A DNA stretch of 64,000 nt, from the NCBI GenBank assembly GCA_035041965.1, contig JAPYMA010001154.1, positions 62,001 to 126,000 on the forward strand. Reading direction: 5' to 3'. The notes beneath the pieces are model-generated. The model ran no database searches and was not told where the DNA came from. It saw nothing but the letters and a program-made list of their open reading frames with translations. Position 1 is the first letter of the stretch; each line of letters starts with the position of its first letter. This DNA is from Anisakis pegreffii. Its lineage: Eukaryota > Nematoda > Chromadorea > Rhabditida > Anisakidae. The translations under genes and the position numbers were made by a program. Below are positions 26,301 to 39,500 of the stretch, one piece after another.

Positions 26301-29300
26301 CTAGGAAGATTTACTACAGTCATACTTCAGCTGGGTTTATAGACGAGCAATGGGTGATTAGTCTTTTTTGGATAGCAATGGATTTCTTCGGGAAATCATA
26401 TGGAAGTAGTTCGAAAGTGACTTTGTTTATGCATTTCGCTGGAAAGCATGAATAGCGTGAGCAAGCACTGGTCATATACGGTAAAAATTCGAACGAACCT
26501 CTTTTTGCAGTTCAGGACTTTCGGCGGGCGCTGCTTTTGGTGCCTCAATCTCTTGAATTCGAGCTACACTAGTTGGATGATGGGTCTGACCAACTATGGC
26601 AGCTTTTGCTGAAGGAGGAAGTTTCATTAGATTCAGTTCGGTTTTTAGTGGAAGATCAGGTTGAGCAGGTTTAACAGGAATATTCTTCAACAATTGATAT
26701 ATGGGATTCATTTCCGTTCTTCGAGTCAGATGATTGTGTAAGGCGAAATCGCTTCACCGTTTCAGATGAGTATTTTAGGCGGAATCTGACAATTTTGTTT
26801 CAGTCTTATGCAAAGGAGTACGTTCAAATCGGCCGACGAAGGAGATCAAAATTTTAGTTGACAGACTCCAGGAGTTTCGAGTTTTACTGATATTCGCTGT
26901 AAGTTGATGCTAGAGCGTCAAAGAAATTGTTCGCGCTGGATGAATGCTTGTTAATGTCAGCAGTCGCACAACTATGAAGATATAATAAAAAGCACAAACA
27001 TTTTCATCCCGTCTAAGAAAACAAAACATTTGTAAAGCTCAACCGAAGAATGAAAGGAACCAGTGGGTTTTTGTTTAACTAGAGTCAAATTAAATGTTTG
27101 CGAATATTCGTGAAACCTCGTTAATGCTAGTCACCTACCACATATCTTACTAAACACCCACAGAGTTTCTCATAAATACTTTAAATCTTACATTGTTAAG
27201 TTGGAATTTTGCAGTTTTTTTATCCTAAACCTTTGATGTCCTCTTGCGAGATTTGTAATATGAAGCTATTGAAAATTCCAATACTTTTTTCATATTCATT
27301 TTCAGATGAGTGCAATAAGAGAGGTATTATTTCCACATGATGTTTACCTATTCGTACGATCTGTCTCTCAAGAGTCAAATTAAATGTTTGTGAATATTTG
27401 TGAACATCTCAAGAATAACTGAATTACTAGAGAGTACATGGCTGAGCAACGCAAAAATATGCACTCTGAAGGGGATTAATCCCAAGAGACAGCATATTGT
27501 CAATTCCTCAGTTAATCCATCAAGAAAAACTTTGTTTGATTGTTATAGAGTGTTACGATGAGAGTGCATCAGAAAGCACAAATGATATCAATTGTGAGTT
27601 TGACTGAGTGGTGTGATGATGCTCAAAACGAATCAGTGTAATTCCTGAAAATGTTCATGGCGATAACATTCGACGTTTGTTATCAAGGCATACGCAAACA
27701 CCGTTGTCCTGCAAGAATCAGAGATGCCTACGTACCCTTGCAAGAGAAGCTCAGCGAGGTTTCCGCTTGACCAAGAGCGTTCTTCGCTATACATGTGTAT
27801 GTACCAGAATCTGGAGCGTACACGTCGAGAACGTCCAATGAAACGTAACCGAAATCGTGGAATGTTCGGAAACGATGTCCTGAAAGAATAAAACAAGGAT
27901 CGACGGAATGGGTGATGTGTCCATTCACATTTCTACCTTACAAAGAATCTTGTATCCTAGCCGAACTTATCGAAGGAATTGCAAGCAGCTTCATAAAAAC
28001 TACAATGATAAATTACAATAAGTTACCGGTTGGGATTGGGTGTCCATCTTTAAGCCATGAAATCGTCAACGTATTATCACCGATTGGTCTTACTTGACAC
28101 TCCATGTGTAACGGTTGACCTTCTTCCACTTCTCCAATATTACCCGGTAACATCTGGATGAATTGTGGTGGTCCCTGAAATGGTGTTTTACGAGAGTAAG
28201 TGCCATTTACCTCATCTTAAGACTTAACAAGTTAAACAGGCGATTTTTGTGATAACTTTTCTATCGCTCATGCGCAACGAATAGTTGTGAAGTAATAAGT
28301 ACCTGTGGTTGTTGATCTTCAATTTCTGCTCTTCCATACTTATTCAAGTTCTCGATTTCTTGAATTTTATTCAAGCTTTCTTCGTGTTGCGTTTGTGATT
28401 GTACAACAGCGTGCGCTGAAAGTTATCAATTATTTACGTTCTTTTTGATGGACAATATGTTACACAAATAGATCTCATTAGCGGGTCAAAATAGTGAAAT
28501 AAAGCACACAGATAGACGAAACGAACGTTTCACAACGATTTGACACTGTCTGCTGGCTTCACCAAGTGCATTCGTAGCTTTCACAGTGTAAACACCTGAA
28601 TCCTCGGAAATTGCACCACGAATATCCATTGTTAAGAAACCGAAATCATTTGTAGTTCTTATACGTGAACCAGTCAAAAGTGGTTGACCGTTCAAGTACC
28701 ATTCGACAACCATTGTTGGATCATTCACGGGTATCAACTGCAATCAACTTTCATTGCAGTTTACGGTAGCAATCGACGTAATGAGTGCTTATGATGTGAA
28801 CTCTGTGAAAGCCTTAATTGGTTCACATGTGGGGATAAACTGATTAGCTCTCTATCTATGAAATCAATCGAAACTGAAATCGCTTCGGAAAGTTGGCTTT
28901 TGCTTTGGATAGCAGATTAGGCACAAGCAAACATAAAAGTAGGGACCTTCAATGAGACACGAATATCTTCGTGTTCGCTTAGCTCCATATCATTCAAATC
29001 ACCGATAAAGTTCGGCGGGTTATGGCATTCACGATCTGGTGGCTGTTCCAATGGCTTCATTCGATCCTGCTCGAGTTCGCGGATTCTTTCCAATCCTTCA
29101 AAATGAACCTGCTTCGTATGCGTGAGAGAAGCTGAATTCGGCAAAGTAACACTCAAAAGTTTTGCAGAATTGCACCATCCATTATAATTTTGGCATTGGA
29201 GAATGGTGAATCCAACGATGCAATTGATTCATTGAATTCCAAATACCTTCTGGATGATTTGCATCCAGGTAAAGTGATTTCTGAGAGTTGACGACTAATT

Positions 29301-32300
29301 CGAGGTTTGATTGTACTTCACCGAGTTCATTCCGAGCCACTAAAGTATAAGTGCCTGAATCCTCAGGATATGCATACAAGATATCGAGTGCCACATAGCC
29401 AAAGTCGAACATCGGTCGGAAACGATGTGCCGCAGTGAGCGGTGCACCATTGTGATACCTTCAATGATATGTTTTACATAAATATTGCGATGGTAAACCT
29501 TTCAAGAATACTGAGTTAGATCATGTGATTAGGAAGGGATTAATGCACAACAAAAGCGACTTTTGAGATCGCATGTTCGATGCTTTATTGAGATTTCCTC
29601 GTGTCAAACACATCAGAGAGGACGGGCGATGAGAACACGAAAAACCAAAAGGCATACATACTGAGCAGAGGGACATAATGAAGTTGTAGCAAGTAGAGTT
29701 TTCAGTTGGATGAACGATACGCTCAAAAACTGACCATTCAACAGCCATTTTGACATCACTTGCCGGTTGCACTCGTGCTTCAAAATGAACGGGTTCATTT
29801 TCGTTTACTTCCACACGACTGGCGAGTTGACGTGCAAATCGAGGTGGCTGCATACTATTAAACTCTTCCGGTCGTTCAACTGCTTGCGGACCGATATGCA
29901 CCTGGAAATACTTTCATGCGTCCACAAGAGAAATGATGCCTAGTAATAAGTTCTGAGTGAATTGCTCAACGAAATGCGATGTAATGAAGAAAAATGACCA
30001 GTCCTTAGTTGGATTTACGGGGAATACCGTTCTGTTGATTAGTTTAATTTCAGATTCAACATGTCAGCTTCAAACAGTGGCGAATTATCGTGCGAAGATG
30101 AGCGATGCACGAACCTTATAACTGTCGAGATATCCAATCTGAGCCAGCGACTCTTCGTGTTTAGTGTCCGTCTGTAAACTGTCCGACCAAACTGTCGTCA
30201 AGTGTGCAGAACTTTGCGCTTCACCATAAGCATTTCTTAGAACACACGTATATGTACCAGCGTCTTCTGGATACGTTGGATTGAGTGTCAGTGAAACGCA
30301 ACCGAAGTTTTGGAAAGTCTGAAAAAAGGAAGTGATCAGAGAACGCATGAAGAGCAGGGAAGAGTGATGCGATCATAATTTGTTGTGATGTATAGTTCCT
30401 GATGAACAGCTCTGAATAGCTCTGAATAAGTTGGTCGTATTTATAACATAGTTATAGACATGAGGGCCTCCTATATTAGGAGCGTTTACCTAACAAATAA
30501 CAAGGAGGATATTGTTAACGCAGTTATAAAAAACCTGAATGCGAGTGGCATTTGGAAGTCCTTGTCCATCTTTCAACCAAATAACTCTCAATGATGGATC
30601 ATTGATTGGAGTCATACGGGCTTCGAAACATGAACGACCCATTTCCTGGTCGCAATGAAAGTCGCTTAGCTGTAAATCGTACAAATTTGATCTGATTTAT
30701 GGAAATCTATTATGAAAGCGGAGGATCTTTCTGACGAATAAGATACTGTAAGTTGATAACGTTGATGTTTTTCCAGATCACCTTTAGTCGGTTTGTTCTG
30801 ATCATTTCTTCAGAAAATTCAAAGCTCACATCAGTTAGTAAGTACCTGAGTCAAAAAGACTGGTGCTTGCGATGATCTATCATGCTTGTACTTCATTTCA
30901 CGTGCATCTTCAACGTCGACAATTTCGCGTTGATTGATAACCTCAACTCGTGCTGTAATTATGAAATATGAAACTGTCAAAAAATCACGATCAGTGGGAT
31001 AATCATTCTGGAATAAAGGGTCACTGTTCCATTGAAATGAGCAAATTTGCAGTCTTTTACGCTATTCTAGACTTGGAAAAATGATTCTTGTACGAGATGA
31101 TGATCGACGAATACATCAATTGTTGTTCGAAGAAGTGAATGAACGAAAAACTGATAGAGCAAACGTCGTACGCTGAACAAGAATCGTTGCTGTCGATTCT
31201 CTGGTGCCAACATCGTTCGTTGCACGACACACATATGTGCCAGCCTCAGCTACGGTAATTCCAATGATGTCCAAAGTGACAAATCCGTGTCCGTGCGTTA
31301 TTTTGATACGTTCACCTGAATATTTTCGACCAAGTTCAGTTTTTAGCCACGTAAAGTTCAACAGAAGCAAACACAAATTAACAGAAGTCAGCATATTGTA
31401 ATTTCATTATGCGCCACTTAGAAGCCAAGTGTCGTCGATTTTAGCTGCTCATCTTATTGTCACTTTGATTACAATGAATGAACAGACTGCAAATTTTCCA
31501 CTCACTTTGCGTTATTATCTTGCCATTGAACAGCCAAACAATCTTCAGATTTGGATCATTTGCTGGCGATAGTTTAGCTTCTAAGTGTAGGTTTTGTCCA
31601 TCAAATATCTCCATCGATCGCAGTTCCGAATGGAAATTCGGTATTTCAATCAACTGACCGGCAGTGGTCTGTACAGTGGTACCCATTCGGGTCAGTCTCT
31701 CTGCTTCTTGTACTTGTGTCAGTTGCTGTTGTGCTTGCAGGTTGGTTATATTTGTCAATGTCGATACATCCGTAACGGAGCGATGACCTTCAACACATTT
31801 GGCGATTGGTCTTCTATTGAGAAACTCACGACACTCATTTCATTCCCTCCACCAGAAAAATAGTTGCGTACCGCTTCAATAATAGGACACAAGATGCATA
31901 AATCGCTTTCGAATATCTTAGTGGTGAACGAAAAGCATTTGCAGATCACGGTGTGGGATGGATCAATGTATGAATGGAACAGAACAAACCGATGACGTCC
32001 AAATGTACAGACTGCCTTGATTCACCGAGGGTATTCACAGCGACAATCGTATATTCTCCCTTATCGAAAACAGTCACAGGACTGATCTCAAGCACTGCAT
32101 AACCACCTTCCACAATAGTCGTTATTCGAGTACTTGCGAGAATTGCCTTGAACAAATTGAAATTTATCACGTTTTACGCAGAATGTTTCATCAAGCGAAT
32201 TTGAAAGTTTCATTGAAAGATATACCTTCCCGTTAAGGAGCCATGCAATTTTGAGATTTGGATCATCTGCAGGCGTTATTTTGCACTCGAAACGAGCCGT

Positions 32301-35300
32301 TTGACCTTCGATGAGATTCATAGTGGGAAAAGAGGCAACTAGCTTTGGTGCTTCTTTTGATGGGGCACGTGGCTCTTCAGATAGCCTTCCATCTCTGAAA
32401 GATCATCATTTATTTATCAATTACGTCAAGAATTATCAACTGTGCCGAAAATTATTAGTGGTCTCAAACACTAATAATTATACCAACCATGATATATTCA
32501 ACTTTGTTTACTCAAAAATGAAGTGATTCGACTGTCAACGGAAGAATTTCTCGACAATGTATGCTCAAGGCAAAAGTATTTCACGCACCTCATAACTCGT
32601 CGATCAACCTTCCTTAGAATGACCTGTTCGATAGGCGATGGAGAGGGATGCTTACGTCGCGATTGCACTACAACTCGACCCTAAATTTTTTGAAACTCTC
32701 ATTTCTGATATTACGCAATCACTTAATGATTTATACAGGATAAAGATGGATAATAGGATGGAGGAACTTCTCTGAAGATGAGATGCAAAGAGTTCATTTT
32801 CCGAATTCAAATGACACAAACTTTCAACGATGATGAGCCTTGTGCATTTGACGCATCACATCGGTACCATCCTCCATCGGACATTTTTGCGCCATCGATG
32901 TGTAATATTGTCTCACCATTTCCATGGTCTTCAACTCTTCAAACAACTTTCTTTATAGCATCATAAAAACTCCATTCGCTACTTAAAGTATTTTGTGTGC
33001 CCTTCTTTGAGATATAAAAATCCTTTCTGAGCAACTGCACAACTCAAATTCTTTCACGGTTGTTGCAATTCGGCCAGATGTTCAATACAAGCTAATTCGC
33101 TACTTTGACCCTTCGTCAAATTTCGTTATTTTCAACGTTTCAGATTTTCAGTTAACTTGTTGTTCAAAGGTAAGTGAATGTTCATGAAACCTACTTAAAA
33201 ATTCCGCCTGTCTTTATAGGTACATCATCTTTGAACCATGACATCTTGATGCCTTCTCCACTAGCCTTGCAGTATAATTTCAGAGAATCTCCTTCGAAAA
33301 CAGTCACTGACTGGAACTTGCCAAGAAATTCAGGTTTTGTAGCACCACTGCCTTCTGAAAACATTTTGAATGCATACAAACTGGCTATGATGTGCAATGA
33401 AGTTATGTATGTGTCAACGACCACGATCAACACCAACCGATTACAGTCAGCGAACATCGGGTCTGTACGGCTCCGCCATCGTTACTGGCGACACATAAAT
33501 AAGCATCTGCATCTGCCGTTGAACACTGCTCAATCTTAAGTGTTGACGTTCCATCCATGAAATTGTTCACGTTGAAACGACCAACTGATTCTATTTCTGC
33601 ACCACTCGAACGGTACCATCGAATTTCAGGTAACGGATGGCCAGTTGCCTAAATGAATAATCGCACAGTAGAGCAACAACGGACGGACATTTTGAATATT
33701 TTATGCTTCTGCTTTTGTGCTTCTTTATATTTCTTTCAATTTTTCTGTTGCTCGGTGCGTCAAATTTTACACCAGTCACACTATTGTAGTATATTTCTAC
33801 CGACTTCCTCTGCCTCTTACAATTTCTGAGCCGTGTTAATGTCGTACGTAGTCAAATCTCAAAGGCAACAAACTTTTGCCGTAAATGTCACTGATTGTCC
33901 GAATTTAACGGTTGTAGAAGCAGGTACACCGATAAATTGAGGTGGTTTCATGCCGGGCACCATTGCGGCTGCTTGTTGTGCTCGTGCACTTCGAGCAGCG
34001 AGATTTGGTGGGCTAGTGACTACCTGAAAATGACCGCTGATAACTGCACAATTCAAACCATTCTGTCTGTGTGTGCGATTGTGTTTCTCTCAAACTTTCA
34101 TATGAAACACTGATTTTTTCAGAACTTCTCGCTGATGTGAGGAAAATGCTGGACTTGATTGCGTTCTTACTGCTTGCTGCTGTTGATGGAGCGGTTTTCG
34201 TTGAAGGACATGCATTTTATAGTAATTCTCTTCTTGATTTTCTGCTGCTTGATCGTAGTAACGTCGTTGATATTGATTTGGATTGTGCAACTGATACTGC
34301 TGCTGATATTTTTGTTGATAATTCAGTTGTGCTGGTGACGGAGGCTCACGAACGCGATACTGCTGTGGAGGCGAAACTTGTTGAGCGTACTGTAATCAGC
34401 ACTAATTTCTTTCTCGAACGAGCAAGTCAATTAACTTTATCACGATTTCTCTCTACAATTAGATCTGAATCTTGGGTTAACATTGTTTTCAATCATTTTA
34501 CGCTATACACTGCAGTTTAAGAAGATCATGCTTACAAAATATTGTCTAAACAGAATTAACTCATTGAACATTTCACGCCGGTGATTCGTAACCGAAAACG
34601 GTGATTCTTATTTATCAAATAAACAACGAGATTTTTCAGTGATACCTGCTGATAATGTGGATCAGCGTCCCTCGTATGATATTGATAAGGCCTTTGGTAG
34701 TAATCGTACGACTGCTGTCGTTCTTGTTGCTGCTGTTGCGGGTAATAACGCTCTTGAGTCTGCAGTGAAAGTGCTTAGGCTATTCCTAGATGTTTCTTAT
34801 CCAGAAGAGAAATGAGTCATAAATCTCAACCGAAAGAGACCACAATAAACAGTTGGAAACTGTGAATTGAGAGTTTAACATTTTCGATCATTTCTTATCG
34901 CTCATTTATTTCGTGTCAAAACTTCAACTTTCTGGGATGAAATGTCTATCTGGCAAGTGGTGGCTCAAATGAGCGTCTCATTACTTGTCTGAGTAATTGC
35001 GGTTCCTCTCTGTAAAAACGTTGCTCTTGTTGTTGAGCTCGTGTCGGCTGTCGCTGTTGAGAATATATTGGCTGCTCGTGCTGCTGAAATCGGTAAAAAA
35101 TAGTAGGTAAATGCGATCATTCACTTGCATCATCTCAAAATCAGAAAATTTTTACGAAACTCTTGAACCACATTTGTGAAGGTAATGATACTTTTAAGAA
35201 CTTCTTATGCATTCCTCATCTGATCCTATGACTTTCCTCCCGTCGCAGTTCAGTTTATTATCCGACGTTTTTGGGTCAAATCCTTCATATAAGCTGTTCC

Positions 35301-36562
35301 TAGATTTAAACCCATGTTGATCAACTGGAGAAACGAATGATCACCTGAACGTATTGGTATTCAGCTTGCTGTTGATAACGCGGCTGCTGAACGGGTGGGG
35401 GTGAGGACCTTTCACGAATCTGAATATTCATTGCTATTTGCCGTAAACTTTCGAGCATTATGAAGCATCAATGGAAAGAATGTGAGCCATGCATCGTATC
35501 ATGTGATACCGTCAGATGGGATATTATTAATTCTCAATCCATTGAAATCTCTGGCGCTCATTGATTTAGATACCAAAGAAGAAATCTCAGCAAATGGTAA
35601 TAGGGATTGCTGAGTTGTTCACTGGCATTGAAAAAATTTTAATATAATTAAGTTTGTATTATAACAATAGGCGATCAACGTTGTTGATTTTGAATGAATG
35701 CATTGGTTATTTGATTGTTACTAATATTTGATGATTGAATGCATCGATTATTTAACATACTTAAAATATACTTATTTGAACGTAAGACTCACAATACAAT
35801 GAACTCATATAAAAATGCAAAATAATCTTACAGTATGAAGCCACTATTAAAATATTAACCTGTTGATATGTGGCTTGCTTAATTTGACGCTGCTGATAAC
35901 CCTAAAATATTTTGATTTAAACTGACTCCTCGAGGTGAACCATCTAGAAAACTTTGTACAACACAGCGTTAGCGCTGCAATAGTCATTTGAACTGTGGTA
36001 CAGTTGGATAGCTTTGATACCTAATTAAATTCAGTAATATCAATGCACTCGCATTAGTTCACTGCAATCGTGTGAGATACCACTGATGAGATCTTGCTAA
36101 AGGGAAATGGGCACCTTATGAAGTTGATAAAAATTTTTTCTCGCTGATTTCGAAGCTATCGAAAGTTCAGAGATAATGGAGGAGGACAAACGCTCGCGCA
36201 TTAATGGAGCTGCTACTCATAAAAATAATGGGAGTGTGAGCGAAGTTAATGGGCAAACTAATGACTTGCGAAATGACAGCAATCAAGTTCATTGGTGATA
36301 TTTGAGTTACACACCAGATTATCGAAATATTGTTTAAGATGAGATGAAATTCTTATACGTTGATAATTGTGCAATTTGAAAACAACAAATCAACACCTTC
36401 GCCCAATGGATTATATCAATCAACGAGCGAGTGTAATGGTGACTCAGGGTAATCAAAAGTAACGCAAAGATAAAACAGCAACCTGCTGAGCGTACTGTGG
36501 CTGCTGTGCGATATGTCTTATTGGCTGATGTTCTTCGAGATACTCTCGACGCTGTTGCTCAA

Positions 36563-36593
<31 letters not shown>

Positions 36594-39500
36594 GAAAGTA
36601 TTTGTTTTAGTTGTTTGAGCAAATTATATCGAAATTTACTTGACAATCCAATCAATGAAATGCTCAGTTGTTATGTTCTGTTACACTTATCTCAAATGTA
36701 AATGTACTATGCAAAAAGTGAGTGTGCAAAAGAAAGTATCCTCAACCGATTTACTAACGTAAGAAACAGGCATTTCTTGATGAAATATTGCTCTGTCTTT
36801 TTTGCTCCAGTCACTTCCTTTGCATTCATTTGAAGATGTTTCTGGAGTGGATTGGTTTTTGAACCTGATATTCTACGAAAAATAAAGCTTTCAAGAATCT
36901 TTCGGTCTATTAGATGTTTGTTTACCCTAACCATCCATATAACCACTCGAACCAGCTCGAGATGAAAGAGTTCATAGATTTTCAGTACATGTATCACTTC
37001 AGTATTGTTCAGAAGACTTTGGCAATATCATTCACAAGATCAGACAACACGAAAGTAGAGATGCAGAAAAGTTGTTAGGAGCTGTGATGATTGAAAGGTC
37101 AATCACCGACGATAGTCTATTTTATGTTCATGAGTCATAGTTTACGTTGTCAGATAACCAGGAAGTGGATGAAGCTGCCCACTCAACTTGTGGAAATGAT
37201 AAGAACGTTCAGATGAGGACGAACGAATATTCCGGAATGGGCTAATGACCTGCTGTAATCGAACTTGTTGTTGCGATTGTGAAGTCTGATAGTATGGTTG
37301 TTGTTGTGGAAGCTGCCGGCGTTCAGGTGGCGATTCCCGTCGTTGGGTGACTTGACGCTGACTAGTTTCCTGAACTTGATGCTGCTGTAATTGTTGCTCC
37401 CGCTCACGCTGCTGTCTGAGCTGGAGTTGAAGTTGCTGCTGCTGAAACTGTTCTGGAACTTGTTGCCTCAGTTGAGGTGCAGCCCTTTGTGGCTTTCGCT
37501 CATCAGGTATATGCAATGGATATACTTCTACACGGGCGCTGCTATCGACCTGAAAATAGAACGTCGCAGTTTTTTTCATTCAAATTGAACACGTTCAGCA
37601 GCAATATATCAGTGATACTGTACCGCTGAGATTAGCCAACGCTTCGTTCGCGTGGAACCTCAACAAAAAGCACGAACTGACCGTGACAGAAACTATCTTC
37701 AGTGATGAGTAATGTTTCCATTCTCAATTGAGGAACCTTTTTTGAGCAAAAGAATGCAAAAAATGCACTTCAACAGTTGTTTTTGTGTGCTAATTGCTGA
37801 TGTGACATTTCACATCATTATTCCATTCGTCTGCAACAAGCAACAAATATGTCACAGAATTTATAAGAACCATTATTTCCTTTCAGTTTGCACCATCTTG
37901 AATGCATATTCGCTTTTTCGTTCATCCATTTAAACGATATCATTTTTCTTCAAATTTTGTAAGCATATACATCCAGCGCAAACGAATGCAGCGGAGTGAA
38001 TAAAGATGTAATTGATACATACTTGAAATAATTGAAAAATTTTAGACCAAACAGTGCTTTTTTGTAATAATGAGATTGTTCAGTTCTAACAGAGCTTTCG
38101 ATAATCATCTTATGAATGAACTTTTCGAATGATTATTGAATGAAATCAACATTTTTTCACGTATACATTTTGCATTTTAAATTTTCATTGACTGTAAATT
38201 TCTTTCAGAATCTTCATATTGCACTTATCTTTTGGCATCAAATCTTACACTGTCCAAATATTTTATGATGTGCTCAACGATATGATCCGTTTTTAACAAA
38301 GAGTGTTCAGTTGATTCAATATACTCTCCGAACAGCGTTCAGCGCAAAAAGCTTACGGGATAGCATATGGCAAAAACATGTCACAACGTTGACAAATGTT
38401 TATTCAGACCATATTATTACTGAAGAAATGGCGCTTTGTCGAGAGTGGATCGCAGCTAGAACAGCGCAAATACGCAAAGTGCTGCATTGCTCAATACTAG
38501 AAAAACTTCATTTTAAGACGATTAATTTTTCGCGAATAGATCCGAATTGCTAATACACAAACTGAGCAGAAATCCAATTACACAGTGCGGTACCGAATAG
38601 CGTGAAGATATGCTCGCATTACAGGGAACAACCCAAGCATTCTGTTGATTTTTTATCGCTTCCTATAGAAAATTCGGAATTGCATCAGAACATTCCACAT
38701 TGTCACATTCCACATTGTGTGTACCTATGAACTGATATGTTGTTGTTTTTTTAATGATTCACAAACATTCAGGTGTATATGCTAAATCGCATTTTCTTTC
38801 GATAAAAAACAACAAGGTAAACGAAAGTAAGTGGTGCTCACATGGTAAGAGAGCTAATTTTTTTGTAGCAGATGAGATTATACTCAGAATGCAAGTGGGA
38901 TGCTTAACATCGACATAGAAAGCATCAGTTGCGGAATGAGATCAAAAGGTGATATCAAAGGAATGGTTAAAATCATTCATGAAATATGGTTCAACGAAAA
39001 ACCAAGCATCTCACTCATTGATATGGAAATACCAAAGGGCTCAATCAATTCTCACCACCCCTTCCATTTCCCGCCCGAGACCCCAAATTACCAAAACTGG
39101 ATAATTTCACCCCTATGAGAGCCAATGATTTATAGCATTATTGGATGCCGCAAAGCAGGAAGATAGTAATGGAATAGAGATAAAAACAACAGAATTAACA
39201 CCATAGAACTTCAGAATAACGAAAGAATCTAATGCAAACTCATCCTATTCATCAACAATGCTTATGGCAGAAAAAAATATGGGAACAGTAATTCAGTGGT
39301 GGTACACCGAACAGTGTCGAATCCAGCTGGCAATAACATATTTTTCGGTCCGGTTTTAGTTAATGGCAAGTGCCTTAAGTACGAGATCTTTCATTACATC
39401 ATTAAGAAATACTATCATCTCTAGAAATGGCTTATTATCTCGGCTTTTGATACTCAATATCCATACCGTAGCAATACATTCGTCCATCGTAGTCACAAAA

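Noticed and set aside
26472..26711. N-terminal extension MNPIYQLLKNIP... as a gene start
   Set aside because: It is intron sequence in frame upstream of exon 36. The acceptor CTTCAG at 26609-26614 with phase-1 joining to exon 35 gives the standard linker.
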